Below are positions 34,044 through 44,681 of a stretch of 64,000 nucleotides of DNA, piece after piece. Position 1 is the first letter of the stretch; every line of letters starts with the position of its first letter. Source of the stretch: Selaginella moellendorffii (lineage: Eukaryota; Streptophyta; Lycopodiopsida; Selaginellales; Selaginellaceae). A model generated the notes under the pieces. The model saw only the letters and a list, made by a program, of their open reading frames with translations. It was not told the origin of the DNA and ran no database searches. The stretch spans positions 11,804 to 75,803 of the forward strand of contig NW_003314402.1 of NCBI RefSeq assembly GCF_000143415.4, written 5' to 3'. The position numbers and the translations under genes are program-made.

Positions 34044-34196
34044 CTTATCCAACTTCACTTCACTGTGGTCTTCTTCTAGTTTGTTGACTTCCTTATTTCG
34101 CTTGAAAAGGAGCATTTCGCATGGTTCTAAGAAACCCATTCCTCCAAGGACAACGTCAGCTGCATGCCTCCCCATCACGCCAAGACGCTGTTCCAT
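34044..34196 (-). CDS. Possible alternative first exon of the metallo-beta-lactamase-like gene
   Basis: A 51-codon open stretch from ATG 34196 ends in a strong donor (AAG|GTATGT). An intron of 162 bp to the acceptor before 33881 would join it in frame, through Ala, to the Met at 33878. Its sequence is not recognised. It could instead be 5' leader or part of a separate small gene. Only 131 bp separate its ATG from that of the BAHD gene on the other strand. Confidence 0.35.
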
Positions 34197-34327
34197 CGCG
34201 AAAATTTAATATCTTCACCACCTTTCAGCCGAGAGCCATCCACCATTTTTCCTGTGTTGATCCCTTTCCCCTTCCAGTCGGCTGCTAAATTCCCATCCCC
34301 GGATATCTTTCTTTCCCGCCTTTCTCC

Positions 34328-35762
34328 ATGGAATCCCAGCTCCTCCCAGTGGCCATCCAGAGCTGCAGCTTGGCACTCCCCGCCGGGCCAACTCCGCGGG
34401 CCAAGATCTTCCTCCCAAACATCGATCTCACTGTTGTTTTCATGGTCGACTCCATCTACTTCTACTCGTCCGGTGCTGCCGACGCTCCCAAGGTCCTCTT
34501 CCGGGCCCTTCAGGAGGTCATGGTGGAGTTCTATCCGTTTGCTGGAAGGCTGGCCGTCAGCGAGGAAACTCAGCGCCTGGAGATCGACGCCAATTCAGCT
34601 GGCGTGCCGTTTGTCGAAGCTGTCTCCGATCTCAACATCGCCGACCTGGGCGATCTCACGCTTCCAAATGCGTTGTATCGCAACCTGGTGTTCACTGCGA
34701 CGAACGTGAAGGTTCTCTCGGATTGGCCTCTCGCCACTGTCCAGGTTCGTGTTGAAGCTTTCCTGAAGAGTTTACATAAGCACCAGAGCGAGAAAAGTAA
34801 AAAGAAATCAGTAAGAACCTGTTTTGTAGGTGACGAAGTTTCTCTGCGGTGGATTCTCGTTCGGCCTGTCGGTGAACCACGCGCTCGCGGACGGCATCAG
34901 CATCATCGACTTCATGCAGCACCTCACTTCCAAAGCTCGCGGCGTTGAAAACTTCCAGCTTCCAGAGCTTCAGTTCGATCGGACTATGCTCGCAGCTCGC
35001 CCGCAACCAACCCCCAAGATCGACTTCGCCGACGTCTACTACAAGGCGAGTGAGATCCCCAGCACGAACTCCTTCTCCACGATGGAAGACATGGTCGTCA
35101 GCACCAATCTGGCCTCCGGTAACTACGTGGTTACGGACTTGGTTTCGAGAGCCATCAACATCCCGGCGAGCAAGGTCGAGTATCTGAAGAAGTTGGCCAT
35201 GTCCGACGGAACCATCACCCGGTGCTCGACTTTCGACGTCGTCGCCACCTACGTCTGGAAGCTGCGAACTGCTGCGATGGGGATGCCGCTGGAGCACCAG
35301 GCCACCATGTTCATGGCTGTCGACGTGAGCAAGAAAGTAACACCGCCAATCCCCCGAGGCTTCGTCGGCAACCGGGCCTTTCCAGTCGCCGTGAGGATGA
35401 AAACCGAGGAGCTGCTCAAAAAACCACTGTCCCACTGCCTGACAGTCGTCCGTGAGGCCTTACTTCGAGCAGACGATGAATTCGTACGCTCGTGGATCGA
35501 CTGGAGCGAGATCCACCGAGGCATTCCCAAGTTCAACGGTGGCTTCTACATCTCGTCGTGGTGGAAGTTCCCGTTTTATGAGATGGACTTTGGATGGGGG
35601 AAGCCGATCTACATGGGCCCCGTGCTCACACAGCGAGTTGAGTTTGTGCTCATTCTACCCGTGTCACCGTCCAGGCCCGAAGGCGGGGTTGACGTGCTGC
35701 TCACCATCAATCCGCAACACATGGCCAGGTTCGAAACGCTCGTTAACTTTCCCATCCTGTAA
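34328..35762 (+). CDS. BAHD-family acyltransferase (HCT-like)
   Basis: Transfers an acyl group from acyl-CoA to an alcohol or amine in the cytosol. Family members make hydroxycinnamoyl shikimate, anthocyanin or cutin-type esters; the substrate here cannot be told. Two exons, 34328-34744 and 34830-35762, 449 aa, the usual family length. The catalytic H-x-x-x-D is present as HALAD near residue 156, followed by G, and the structural DFGWG motif is present near residue 390. The single intron lies just before the HxxxD region, a common site in this family. It is convergent with the membrane-protein gene at 35923, with stops 160 bp apart. Confidence 0.93.
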
Positions 35763-35922
35763 CTACTTTGTGAAATTTTACTTTGAAAGTTAATGAAATA
35801 CCTCTAGAGTGTTCGTGTATGTAAAAGAATCAGATCTTTCAAAACTCGCTCCAGCAACAATGAGAAATTGTTTTTCAGTGACGACGGACTTCAACTAGGC
35901 AAAACTTACGCTGAGTGTTCAA

Positions 35923-37422
35923 TCAGACCGCATTCCTTAGGTTATAAGCGTCTGACGCCCCTGCGTACGGGTCAGGGCGACGCGGGCGCAGAGCCTGGGA
36001 GGGAGCGATTGGAGCTGGAGGTGGAGCTGCAGCAGGAGATGCCATTTTTAAGTACACAGCCAAAACAGATAAACTTACCATCGAGGAAACCAGCTGGAGC
36101 AAGGGTCTTAAAGCAATACAAGCGGTACTCGTACCCAAGAGCAGCCAGCTCGTTCTTGAGCCTTCTGGTCATGAGGAAAAAAGCAGGACCAATGCCACGA
36201 GAGCGCGTCACCTAAACACACACACACACACACAAGCAAATTAGCCCGAGCACCAGAGATACTCATCACCAACCTGGGATTTCTTGCCAGCAATAACGAA
36301 CGCTTCCACTGGCCCGATTTGCCGAACGGCTTCTCGATAGGCGTGGCGAGCCTCTTGCATTAGTTTGTCGTGGTCGCGCAGCAACTCATCTGAAGAGACA
36401 TAGACGAAGAGATCCACGCGCCAAATCTTCCATGGCCAACTATAGTTCGTGAGTACATAGTTAGCAGCCATCTGCAGGATAATCGCTGGGCGCTGTTCTC
36501 CCATGATGCCAACGAGTGAATGTGGGTGATCGTCGCAAGGAAATACCAGGATTCTTTTACCAGTGATGATCAGCGGGCAAGGAAGTCCTGGTGTCGAACA
36601 AGACGTTTCGAGAAAAAATCGTGAGCGGAAATATGCGTTACCTATCTTGATCAAAACATACTGGATCAACTGGAAAACCGGGCCGAAAATCCACTCCACA
36701 GCAGACACTAGAGCAGCAAAGCAAAGAAAGTCGAGCATGATCCGGTAAAGAGAAGCGCTTACCGATTTCAAAGGCTACATAGAAAACGATGATGAGGATC
36801 AAAGGCCACACCGAAACGCTCCGGGTGAAGGCAAAGACTAGAAAAATTCACGATCGATGAGAGAGCGAGGAATCTGAGGATACATACCAAGACCGATTGC
36901 CCATCGCCATAGAACCCTGAGATTCAACTCACTTCCTGAGGTCGTCCTCGCGTAACATGCGATCGGGGAGAAGCACGCCATCGCCAGCGCCTGGATCGAG
37001 GTTGCCGCCATCGCGATGGTCGGCGCCCATGCGGAAATCTTGGTGGAAGACGCCGCCGAATCGTAGAGAAAGGGCACGAGATTGTGGCACGCCGTCGCCG
37101 CTATGGCCGCGAGGGAGAGGATCTTGGAGACGCACGCCATCGCCACCGCCTGGATCGACGCCATCGCGATGCTCGTCGACGGCGCCAATGCCGAAATATT
37201 GGTGAAGGACGCCGCCAAACCACAGAGAAAGGGCACGAGATTGTGGCACGCCGTCGCCGCCATGGCCCCGAGGGAGACGATCTTGGAGACGAACGCCATC
37301 GCCAACGCCTGGATCGACGCCCTCGTCGACGGCGCCAATGCGGCGAATAGCAAGGGGACGAGATTGTAGCAGACCTTCACCGCCGTCATAGCCATTTTGC
37401 AGAGCTCGAAGAAGATCGCCAT
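35923..37422 (-). CDS. Unrecognised membrane protein, copy A of a tandem pair
   Basis: Six exons on the minus strand: 36888-37422, 36763-36837, 36642-36707, 36274-36587, 36079-36211, 35923-36026; 408 aa, all phases matching the neighbour at 37677-39011. The N-terminal exon is hydrophobic and alanine-rich and contains a tandem 53-residue repeat (159 bp of DNA). Exons 2 and 3 encode a further hydrophobic stretch (LILIIVFY, then EWIFGPVFQLIQY). Exon 4 starts GLPCPLIITGK and encodes a soluble domain with EQRPAI, DLFVYVSSD and an EAFVIAGKK end. Exon 5 encodes an R-R-L-K...YRLYCFK segment. The last exon is short and Pro/Ala-rich. I do not recognise the family; the conserved soluble part suggests a cytosolic domain held at a membrane. 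Confidence 0.78.
36991..37400 (-). repeat. 159-bp tandem repeat coding for the N-terminus of copy A
   Basis: The word CTGGATCGA recurs at 36991, 37150 and 37309, exactly 159 bp (53 codons) apart, with long near-identity between units. Fewer than three units are complete. Each codes for a hydrophobic Ala-rich stretch followed by ACHNLVPFL-like residues. Copy B lacks the repeat. Confidence 0.88.
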
Positions 37423-37676
37423 CGCCAGATGAGCGCCGTAAGGCGATCGCGACACCAAGGTAAGGGCAAAAAATGGCGGGCTATTTAAAATGCTCTTGTG
37501 TATTGGCAAATTAACAACGGTAAATCTTGACCGTGTTCTTTACCTCGAGAGGAACCATTGTAAGAAATCGATCTTTTGCAGCTCGCACGAGGGAACGACA
37601 AATCGCGAAAAAAAATTCAGTGGCACGGAATTCACATAAGCGAAGTACGCAAAACTTACGCTGTTCGATTGTTCTC

Positions 37677-39011
37677 TTACCAGCGATTCGCTCGGTGAGG
37701 CGGAATGTAGACCCCTGGAGCTGGACCTGCTGGAGCTGGAGCTGGAAGAGCTTGAGCATCTGGAGCTTCTGGAGCTGGAGCTTGTGCTGCTGGAACTTCT
37801 GGAGCTGGAGCATGTGGAGCTGGAGCGTCCGGAGCCTCTGGAACTGGAGCTTGTGCTGCTGGAGCGTCTGGAGCTGGAGCGTCTGGAGCTAGAGCTGCTT
37901 AAGATGACAAATAACAAATGTAAGCTAAAGTAGCCACTCTCGACGCACGTACCATTGATGAAGCCCGGTGGAGAGCGGTCTTTGAAGCAATATAGTCGGT
38001 ACCCGAGATTATCGAGCTGCCTCTTGAGTCTGCGAGGTAAGAGAAGGCAAGCAGGACCAAGACCAAGACCAACATAGCGCCTCATCTGGAAAACCGCATG
38101 GAAGGCGATGAGTTCAAGTAACAAATCTATATGACTGACCTCTTTTTCCTTCCCGACGACAACAAACGCGTCCACAGGCTTGAAATCCTTTGCAGCTAAG
38201 TAGGCCGCCCGAGTCTGTTGCGTAAGTGTGTCGTGGTCGTGCAGCACCACATCGGAGGCAACGTAGAGGAAGAGATCGATGTGGGAGGGGGTCGAGTCTC
38301 TCGTAATGGGCCTGAGCTGATATCGATCATCCAGTTTGATAGTCATCGCTGGCCGCTGCTCGTTGAGAATATAAATGAGATCGCGTTGAGCTCCTTCGGC
38401 CATGTACACCAGGATGGTCTTCCCAGTGATGATAAACGGACAAGGAAGTCCTAAGGTTGAAGAGAACATGGAACGTCGAATTGGAAAGAAAGCTTAGATT
38501 TACCTGTCTTGATCGAGACATGCTGGATTATCCTAAAGAGCGGGTCGATCATCCAATTCACGCCAGGAACTAAACACAAAAAAGAAAGAGCCTGATCATT
38601 CTGGCAAGAAAGAAAGCTGGTATTACCGGCATGGAGGAGGAAGACCATGGATGGGCTGGAGAAAGCCGCTGGAAAGAATGTGCATGATCGATCAAAGGAC
38701 GAAATATTTCGGCATCAAGGAAGAATTCGAGAATACGTACCAAGAACTGCCGTAGAAACCCTCTCCATGAGAATCAAGAGCACGGCGGAGATGAAATATA
38801 CAATCCTCCAGATCAAGAATTCCCGGAAGGAAACCTTGGAAATCTTCGTGTAGAGGGAGATCGCCACGGGACAGAGAACGCCGAGTACGGGCAGGCCACA
38901 CGCCATCGCCGCCAAGTCGCCGACCTGGAAGAGCGCCACGATCGTAGAGCTGATGCTGAAGAGCGCGATCCCTAATGCCGCCAACGCGCCGAGCTTGGAG
39001 AAGAGCGCCAT
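37677..39011 (-). CDS. Unrecognised membrane protein, copy B of a tandem pair
   Basis: Six exons: 38741-39011, 38627-38668, 38504-38569, 38140-38450, 37953-38085, 37677-37897; 1044 nt, 347 aa. Exons 3 and 5 have the same length as in copy A (66 and 133 bp), exon 4 differs by one codon, and all phases agree. The first exon encodes two or three membrane segments without the repeat seen in copy A. Exon 4 starts GLPCPFIITGK and keeps EQRPA, HIDLFLYVASD and DAFVVVGK. The last exon encodes a long Ala-Pro tail (repeated A-P and D-A-P units, about 55 residues) ending at TAA 37677-37679. Other frames over the tail give serine-rich nonsense. Start codon chosen because the upstream frame offers only GTG. 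Confidence 0.8.
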
Positions 39012-39138
39012 CGCTGCGCTATTCGTTCCCACAAAGTGTTAAGGGCAAAACGCAATGGCGGGCTGTTCAAAATATAGAGAAGAATCTTCGCAGTATATAC
39101 TACGTAGGGTTTAATCATTCATTATGAAAGCTTAGGGC
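39012..39138. promoter_or_regulatory. Short divergent promoter with telo-box
   Basis: Only 127 bp separate the start codons of copy B (-) and the RNA-binding protein gene (+). It holds a TATATA stretch at 39093-39098 for the plus gene, an opposed CTATATT (39070-39076, minus) for copy B, and a perfect telo-box TAGGGTTT at 39105-39112. The stretch AAGGGCAAAA...AATGGCGGGCT at 39041-39063 is also found upstream of copy A (37462-37482). Confidence 0.6.
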
Positions 39139-40056
39139 ATGGCGATGAGCGTGTATAGCGATGGCGGAGGCGGCGCTTGGCTCGGGATTTCTTCCTCGTT
39201 TTACTGCGCGCGCTCGTCTGTAAGATTTCGTTTCGTCGGCATTCGTAGGAGGAAAATGCGAGGGCTTTGCGTGAAGAGTGAAATTGATTCCAGCGTCGCG
39301 CGGCCGAGCCGGATCTATGTGGGAAATCTCTCGTGGAACTGCGATAGCGAGGAGCTTGCCAAGGTGCTGCAACAAGCTGGGATTCTAGCACACGTCGAGG
39401 AAGTGGAGGTATGTCTCTTTGATTTTTCCAGAACCAATGCAGCATGAAATAGAGACTAACTTAGATTTTGTAGGTAGTGTGCGATCGGGAAACTGGAAGA
39501 AGTCGTGGATTTGGATACGTGACATTGACGTCCATCGATTTTGCTCAAGTTGCGGTCCAAAAGCTCGATGGTCACGTAAGTCACTTATTTTATTTTTTTT
39601 CTCGAGGCTTGAGAACACTCTTCTCTTCTGTTTTTGCACAGATTGTTCAAGGTAGAGCACTTAAGGCTAGTTTTTCTCAGCCTTACAAAAAGGCTGGAAA
39701 AGAGGGACCCGTGGAGGTAGCAGCAAGCCACACGAAAGTTTTCATTGGGAATTTGCCTTGGGGAGTCGACGATGGAAGCCTTGAAGAGTTTTTTCGAGCT
39801 CACGGGAAAGTGGTGGAGGCGAAGATAGTGTATGACCGAGACACTGGCAGATCTCGCGGCTTTGGGTTTGTAACCTTGTCCTCGCCAAAGGAAGCCGACG
39901 AAGCTGTTAAATCTTTGGACGGAGCGGTACGTTGGTTTTCATTCTTTTCTTAAGGTTTTTGGTAAAGTCTTTCTCTCTTTGCTCTTTTTGCAGGACTGCG
40001 ATGGAAGGCGCTTGCGTGTTAAGCTAGCAGACACTTCACCAGTGCCGCCACAGTGA
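39139..40056 (+). CDS. Chloroplast-type ribonucleoprotein with two RRM domains
   Basis: Binds RNA; plastid relatives (cp28-cp33 group) stabilise and help edit chloroplast transcripts. Four exons: 39139-39408, 39474-39575, 39642-39926, 39994-40056; 239 aa. The first 40-55 residues are Ser/Gly/Arg-rich, like a transit peptide. RRM1 has IYVGNLSW and RGFGYVTL, RRM2 has VFIGNLPW and RGFGFVTL, both complete RNP2/RNP1 pairs. Each RRM is cut by an intron close after RNP1 (after LDGH and LDGA). The acidic domain before RRM1 of seed-plant members is very short here. Divergent with copy B. Confidence 0.92.
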
Positions 40057-40871
40057 TGTCGCGGAGGTAAAGTTTTAAGCTAGAAAATCTTCTTAGTTTC
40101 ATTCATCCAAGATCGATAGATAGATATGGTTTCTTAGTTTCACTCACCGAGGAAAAAAGTTTAGCAGGATCGATCGTAGATGAAAACTATTTAGTTTAAC
40201 GTGGTTCGTGTTCCAGGCAGCAAAGCGAACAATCTACGACTTTAAAATCTAGAGCTCTAGCAGATTGCTCCGGAATGTTTGGAAGCTTTCACGAAGTGAA
40301 AGAAATTTATGAGACCCTGCAAGGAATTCCAGGTGAGCATCGATGCACGACATAGATCATGAATTTCTTTTTTGTTGTCTATCCCTTTAACACAGTCGTT
40401 CGTTGCTGGTAGGAAAGGAAGCTTATCCTTTTGGCAGTGCACCATAGCCGGCTCCAACAGGTTATCTCTTTCTGTCTATCCTTTTTTTTGCCTTCTCTCT
40501 CTCTTTGTAATCACACGTTCGTGCATGTTCGTCTAAGCCAGCCAAACATCAACGTCTAGAAACAACGTCATTTTCAACCACATACTTGATTTGCCCGCCG
40601 TACGGCCCATTCGTACTCCGCGAATGGGCCCCTGGCCCACTTTGATAATGGTCGCATGTGATTTACAGGCAAGCACAAGATATTTTTCCGTGGTTAAGTT
40701 ACCTAGCGGGTGAAATTCTTTTCACCGCTACCGCCACCGCCTCTGATTCGAAAATTTTCGCGGGCATTCGTCGAAAAGTTAAAACAAGGGCGGACGCCAG
40801 ATGGGAAATTAAATGCAAGGTAGCCCGGACACCAAGTTTTGTTCCAATGCGGCTAATCACAGGTTCCCATG
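40057..40871. other. Intergenic, 5' flank of beta-tubulin
   Basis: No gene recognised. A 72-codon frame near 40658 has nothing to support it. Confidence 0.6.
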
Positions 40872-40878
40872 TATAAAG
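40872..40878 (+). promoter_or_regulatory. TATA box of beta-tubulin
   Basis: TATAAAG lies about 150 bp before the leader intron, a plausible core promoter for the tubulin transcript. Confidence 0.6.
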
Positions 40879-41020
40879 AATCTTCCCCCTGTTTAGTAAT
40901 AAACTCTTTTCGCTAGTTGTTTTCCCTTCTTTTGTATCGGCTCCTGGGGCGGAGCTAAAGGCGCTGCGCGTTTGAGGAGCTTCTTCCCGGCTGTGAAGGC
41001 GCTGCCTCTTCTTCTCCAAG

Positions 41021-42827
<1,807 letters not shown>

Positions 42828-43110
42828 TCCCAGCGAGACAATGCAAGTTACAACCAGTGAAGATCATCGCTCTGCTATAGTCTGAAGGTGACTATTACTA
42901 CTTCTCTACTCTACTACTGAGGTTCTTTACTCTACTCTATTTTTTTGGCTCTGAGCTTTTGCTTTCTCTTTGTACTCCCTCTATTCGCATTACGCTGGTT
43001 TTTTGTATGCTTTCAAGGATAATAATCTGGTATAAATCCGCGTCGTGGTTTCCATGCGTAGTTTCAAGCCATGTACAAAAACGTTCAAGAAAATAATAGT
43101 TTAGAGTTTC
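42828..43110. other. 3' flank of beta-tubulin, no gene
   Basis: Pyrimidine-rich 3' UTR and short spacer before the tRNA cluster. Confidence 0.6.
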
Positions 43111-43132
43111 TGGGTTCGAATCTATGCCCAGA
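43111..43132 (+). pseudogene. Possible 3'-half tRNA relic
   Basis: A GGTTCGAATC-like T-loop followed by CCCAGAC, which is the perfect complement of the acceptor 5' strand of the tRNA-Val downstream. No 5' half is visible. Confidence 0.35.
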
Positions 43133-43146
43133 CGTTATAATGTTAA

Positions 43147-43208
43147 GGCCTATTCAGAGCGTGGTGCTAATAACGCCAAGGTCGCAGGTTCGATACCTGC
43201 AGAGGTCA
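43147..43208 (+). pseudogene. tRNA-Ile(AAT) lacking most of the D-arm
   Basis: It matches a plant tRNA-Ile: GGCCTATT start, anticodon loop with AAT in CTAATAA, normal T-arm (GCAGGTTCGATACCTGC) and acceptor end AGAGGTCA. About 12 bases of the D-arm are missing between the acceptor and GAGCG, and the acceptor pairs imperfectly. Total 62 nt. Probably a pseudogene. Confidence 0.75.
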
Positions 43209-43289
43209 AGACAAAAACGATTTTTTAATTCAAGAATGTTCTATGGTTTATAATATCAAGCTTAAAGGTTAAAACTATTTAGCGCCTAA

Positions 43290-43363
43290 GTCTGGGTGGT
43301 GTAGTTGGTCATCACGCTAGTCTCACACACTAGAGGCCCCCGGTTCGAACCCGGGCTCAGACA
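43290..43363 (+). tRNA. tRNA-Val(CAC)
   Basis: 74 nt with all four arms: acceptor GTCTGGG pairing with CTCAGAC (one G-U), D-arm with GTAGTTGGT, anticodon stem CTAGT/ACTAG around loop CTCACAC (anticodon CAC, reads GUG), and T-arm CCCGG-TTCGAAC-CCGGG. Discriminator base A. It lies 23 bp past the stop codon of the LC8 gene on the opposite strand. Confidence 0.95.
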
Positions 43364-43386
43364 AATTTCTGACTTTTCTCTTTTTG

Positions 43387-43707
43387 TTAGCCTTTGAAGA
43401 GCAAGAATGCCATTCTCTCCAAGTAAAAGTGAATGAAGGTACCGCACGAATGCGTGATGAAAGACCCGAAGCTCGTTCCCACGATGCACTGCCATCCGGG
43501 TCCATAGAGCCCGTCAAACCCCTGCCAAGAAAAACTTTGAGCGATTTCATCAGAAACACTCGCTGCTACCTTTTTGATGTGCCGCGCAATCTCCTTGCAA
43601 TCGTCCACCTCGTACAAATCAAGGGCCTCGGACGCCCACTCCATCGCCCGCGCTTGCATCTTCTCGGGCATATCGGTGCTTCCAATCACAGCCTTGCCTT
43701 CCAGCAT
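43387..43707 (-). CDS. Dynein light chain LC8-type
   Basis: Small dimeric hub protein that binds short linear motifs; in plants without dynein heavy chains it serves other complexes, while lycophytes with flagellate sperm may keep dynein. Exons 43570-43707 and 43387-43521 with a 48-bp intron (43522-43569) give 90 aa, the LC8 length. Reading through the intron would give 106 aa with an insertion that no family member has. Recognisable: KAVI near the start, A-R-H-I-K-K before the intron, then GPGWQCIVGTSFGSFITH and the FLLFK end. The intron ends TTGGCAG. A 70-bp relic of this gene lies at 46781-46850. Confidence 0.9.
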   Translation of the reverse strand: MLEGKAVIGSTDMPEKMQARAMEWASEALDLYEVDDCKEIARHIKKVAASVSDEIAQSFSWQGFDGLYGPGWQCIVGTSFGSFITHSCGTFIHFYLERMAFLLFKG

Positions 43708-44119
43708 AGTTTCTCGCTACAAATCCCTCTATCCTGCCTGGCTCGACTCCCCAACGAAAAGCTATCCAAAAAGCCCCCGAAAGCTCTTGATTCTCTTCTC
43801 TGCCAGTGAACGCTACTCCCCTGTCTCGAAAAACCTTTAGTTTCCGGATTCCCGAAACACTGCTGTAGTTTTCTCCAGACTGGAGCGTTTCTACATATGG
43901 TGAGCTTTCACTCCTCCTTTCACCCCTTTCCTCTCTTCATGAATGGCCACGGTAATTTCTTTTGAGCCTTAAAGAACTTTCCTTTTTCTCCACCACTACG
44001 TGGAAAGCTCCCAGCATTTAGATAGTTGCTGAAAGATACTATTCACTTGGTGGCTCTTTTGTTGCCTTCTGCTACTGTCTCTCTGATAAAGAGAAGCTTT
44101 GCGTTCACTTAATTGGAGG
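43708..44119. other. Duplicated spacer, no gene
   Basis: Upstream of LC8. Parts of it resemble 46900-47185, where they again precede an S9 hydrolase 3' end, so the spacer belongs to the segmental duplication. Confidence 0.5.
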
Positions 44120-44510
44120 GACCGGAATGTTGTCGCCATGCACAAGAACCATTTCATCAGCCAGGAAAGGAACTGCGCAGAAAAGAGCATCTCCTGTTCC
44201 AGCGCGTGTTTAATGTTGAGGCGGCTTAGAAACTATTCCAAGTGTTTTAGAATTCGTCACTCCAAATCTTTGCTGCTCGCCCTCGAATGCCACCAACGCG
44301 ACCGCCTTTGGACTTGAGGGCTTCATAAATCATGCGAGCTTGTTTCGCCGGTACCACCTACACAGCACCAAAACTCCGCGCGGTCTGCTTTAAGATCGTG
44401 TGTACCTTGTCACGGAACAGGATAAGAGAGCTTCAGAAACGCTCGGGATGGTTTATCGGGGAACGAGCGTATCCTTGCTCATCACCTTTGAGGGAAAGAA
44501 GCTTAGAGTG
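44120..44510 (-). pseudogene. 3' fragment of the S9 alpha/beta-hydrolase
   Basis: Related to the last three exons (16-18) of the gene at 51183-54294: the final exon with the KSISCSSA-like region at about 44120-44240, the next at about 44265-44385, then the fragment with ACCTTGTCACGGAACAGGAT. No exons upstream; the F-box gene starts 170 bp later. Coding frames are broken. Confidence 0.75.
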
Positions 44511-44681
44511 AGTGAGACGACGCCAAGGCAAACGAACCAACAAGAGCGATTCGAGGACTCGAAACGAAGATTATCATCGGCTTTTGCTTTTGGTTTACGT
44601 AGAAAGAAAATGTATTTAGAAATATCTGACATTTTTAAATTCTGAAATAGAAAAGGTAATGTTTAAGGCTTAGGGTTTGAA

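Noticed and set aside
36957-37369. Plus-strand frames rich in Arg/Ala opposite copy A
   Set aside because: They mirror the 159-bp repeat; the minus strand has a spliced gene with conserved phases.
37540-37897. Serine-rich or Gln/Leu-rich proteins over the copy B tail
   Set aside because: Other frames of a GCTCCA repeat; splicing from exon 5 gives the Ala-Pro frame with a stop.
43522-43569. 16-residue insertion in the LC8 protein
   Set aside because: The stretch is a 48-bp GT-AG intron; removing it gives the normal 90-aa length.
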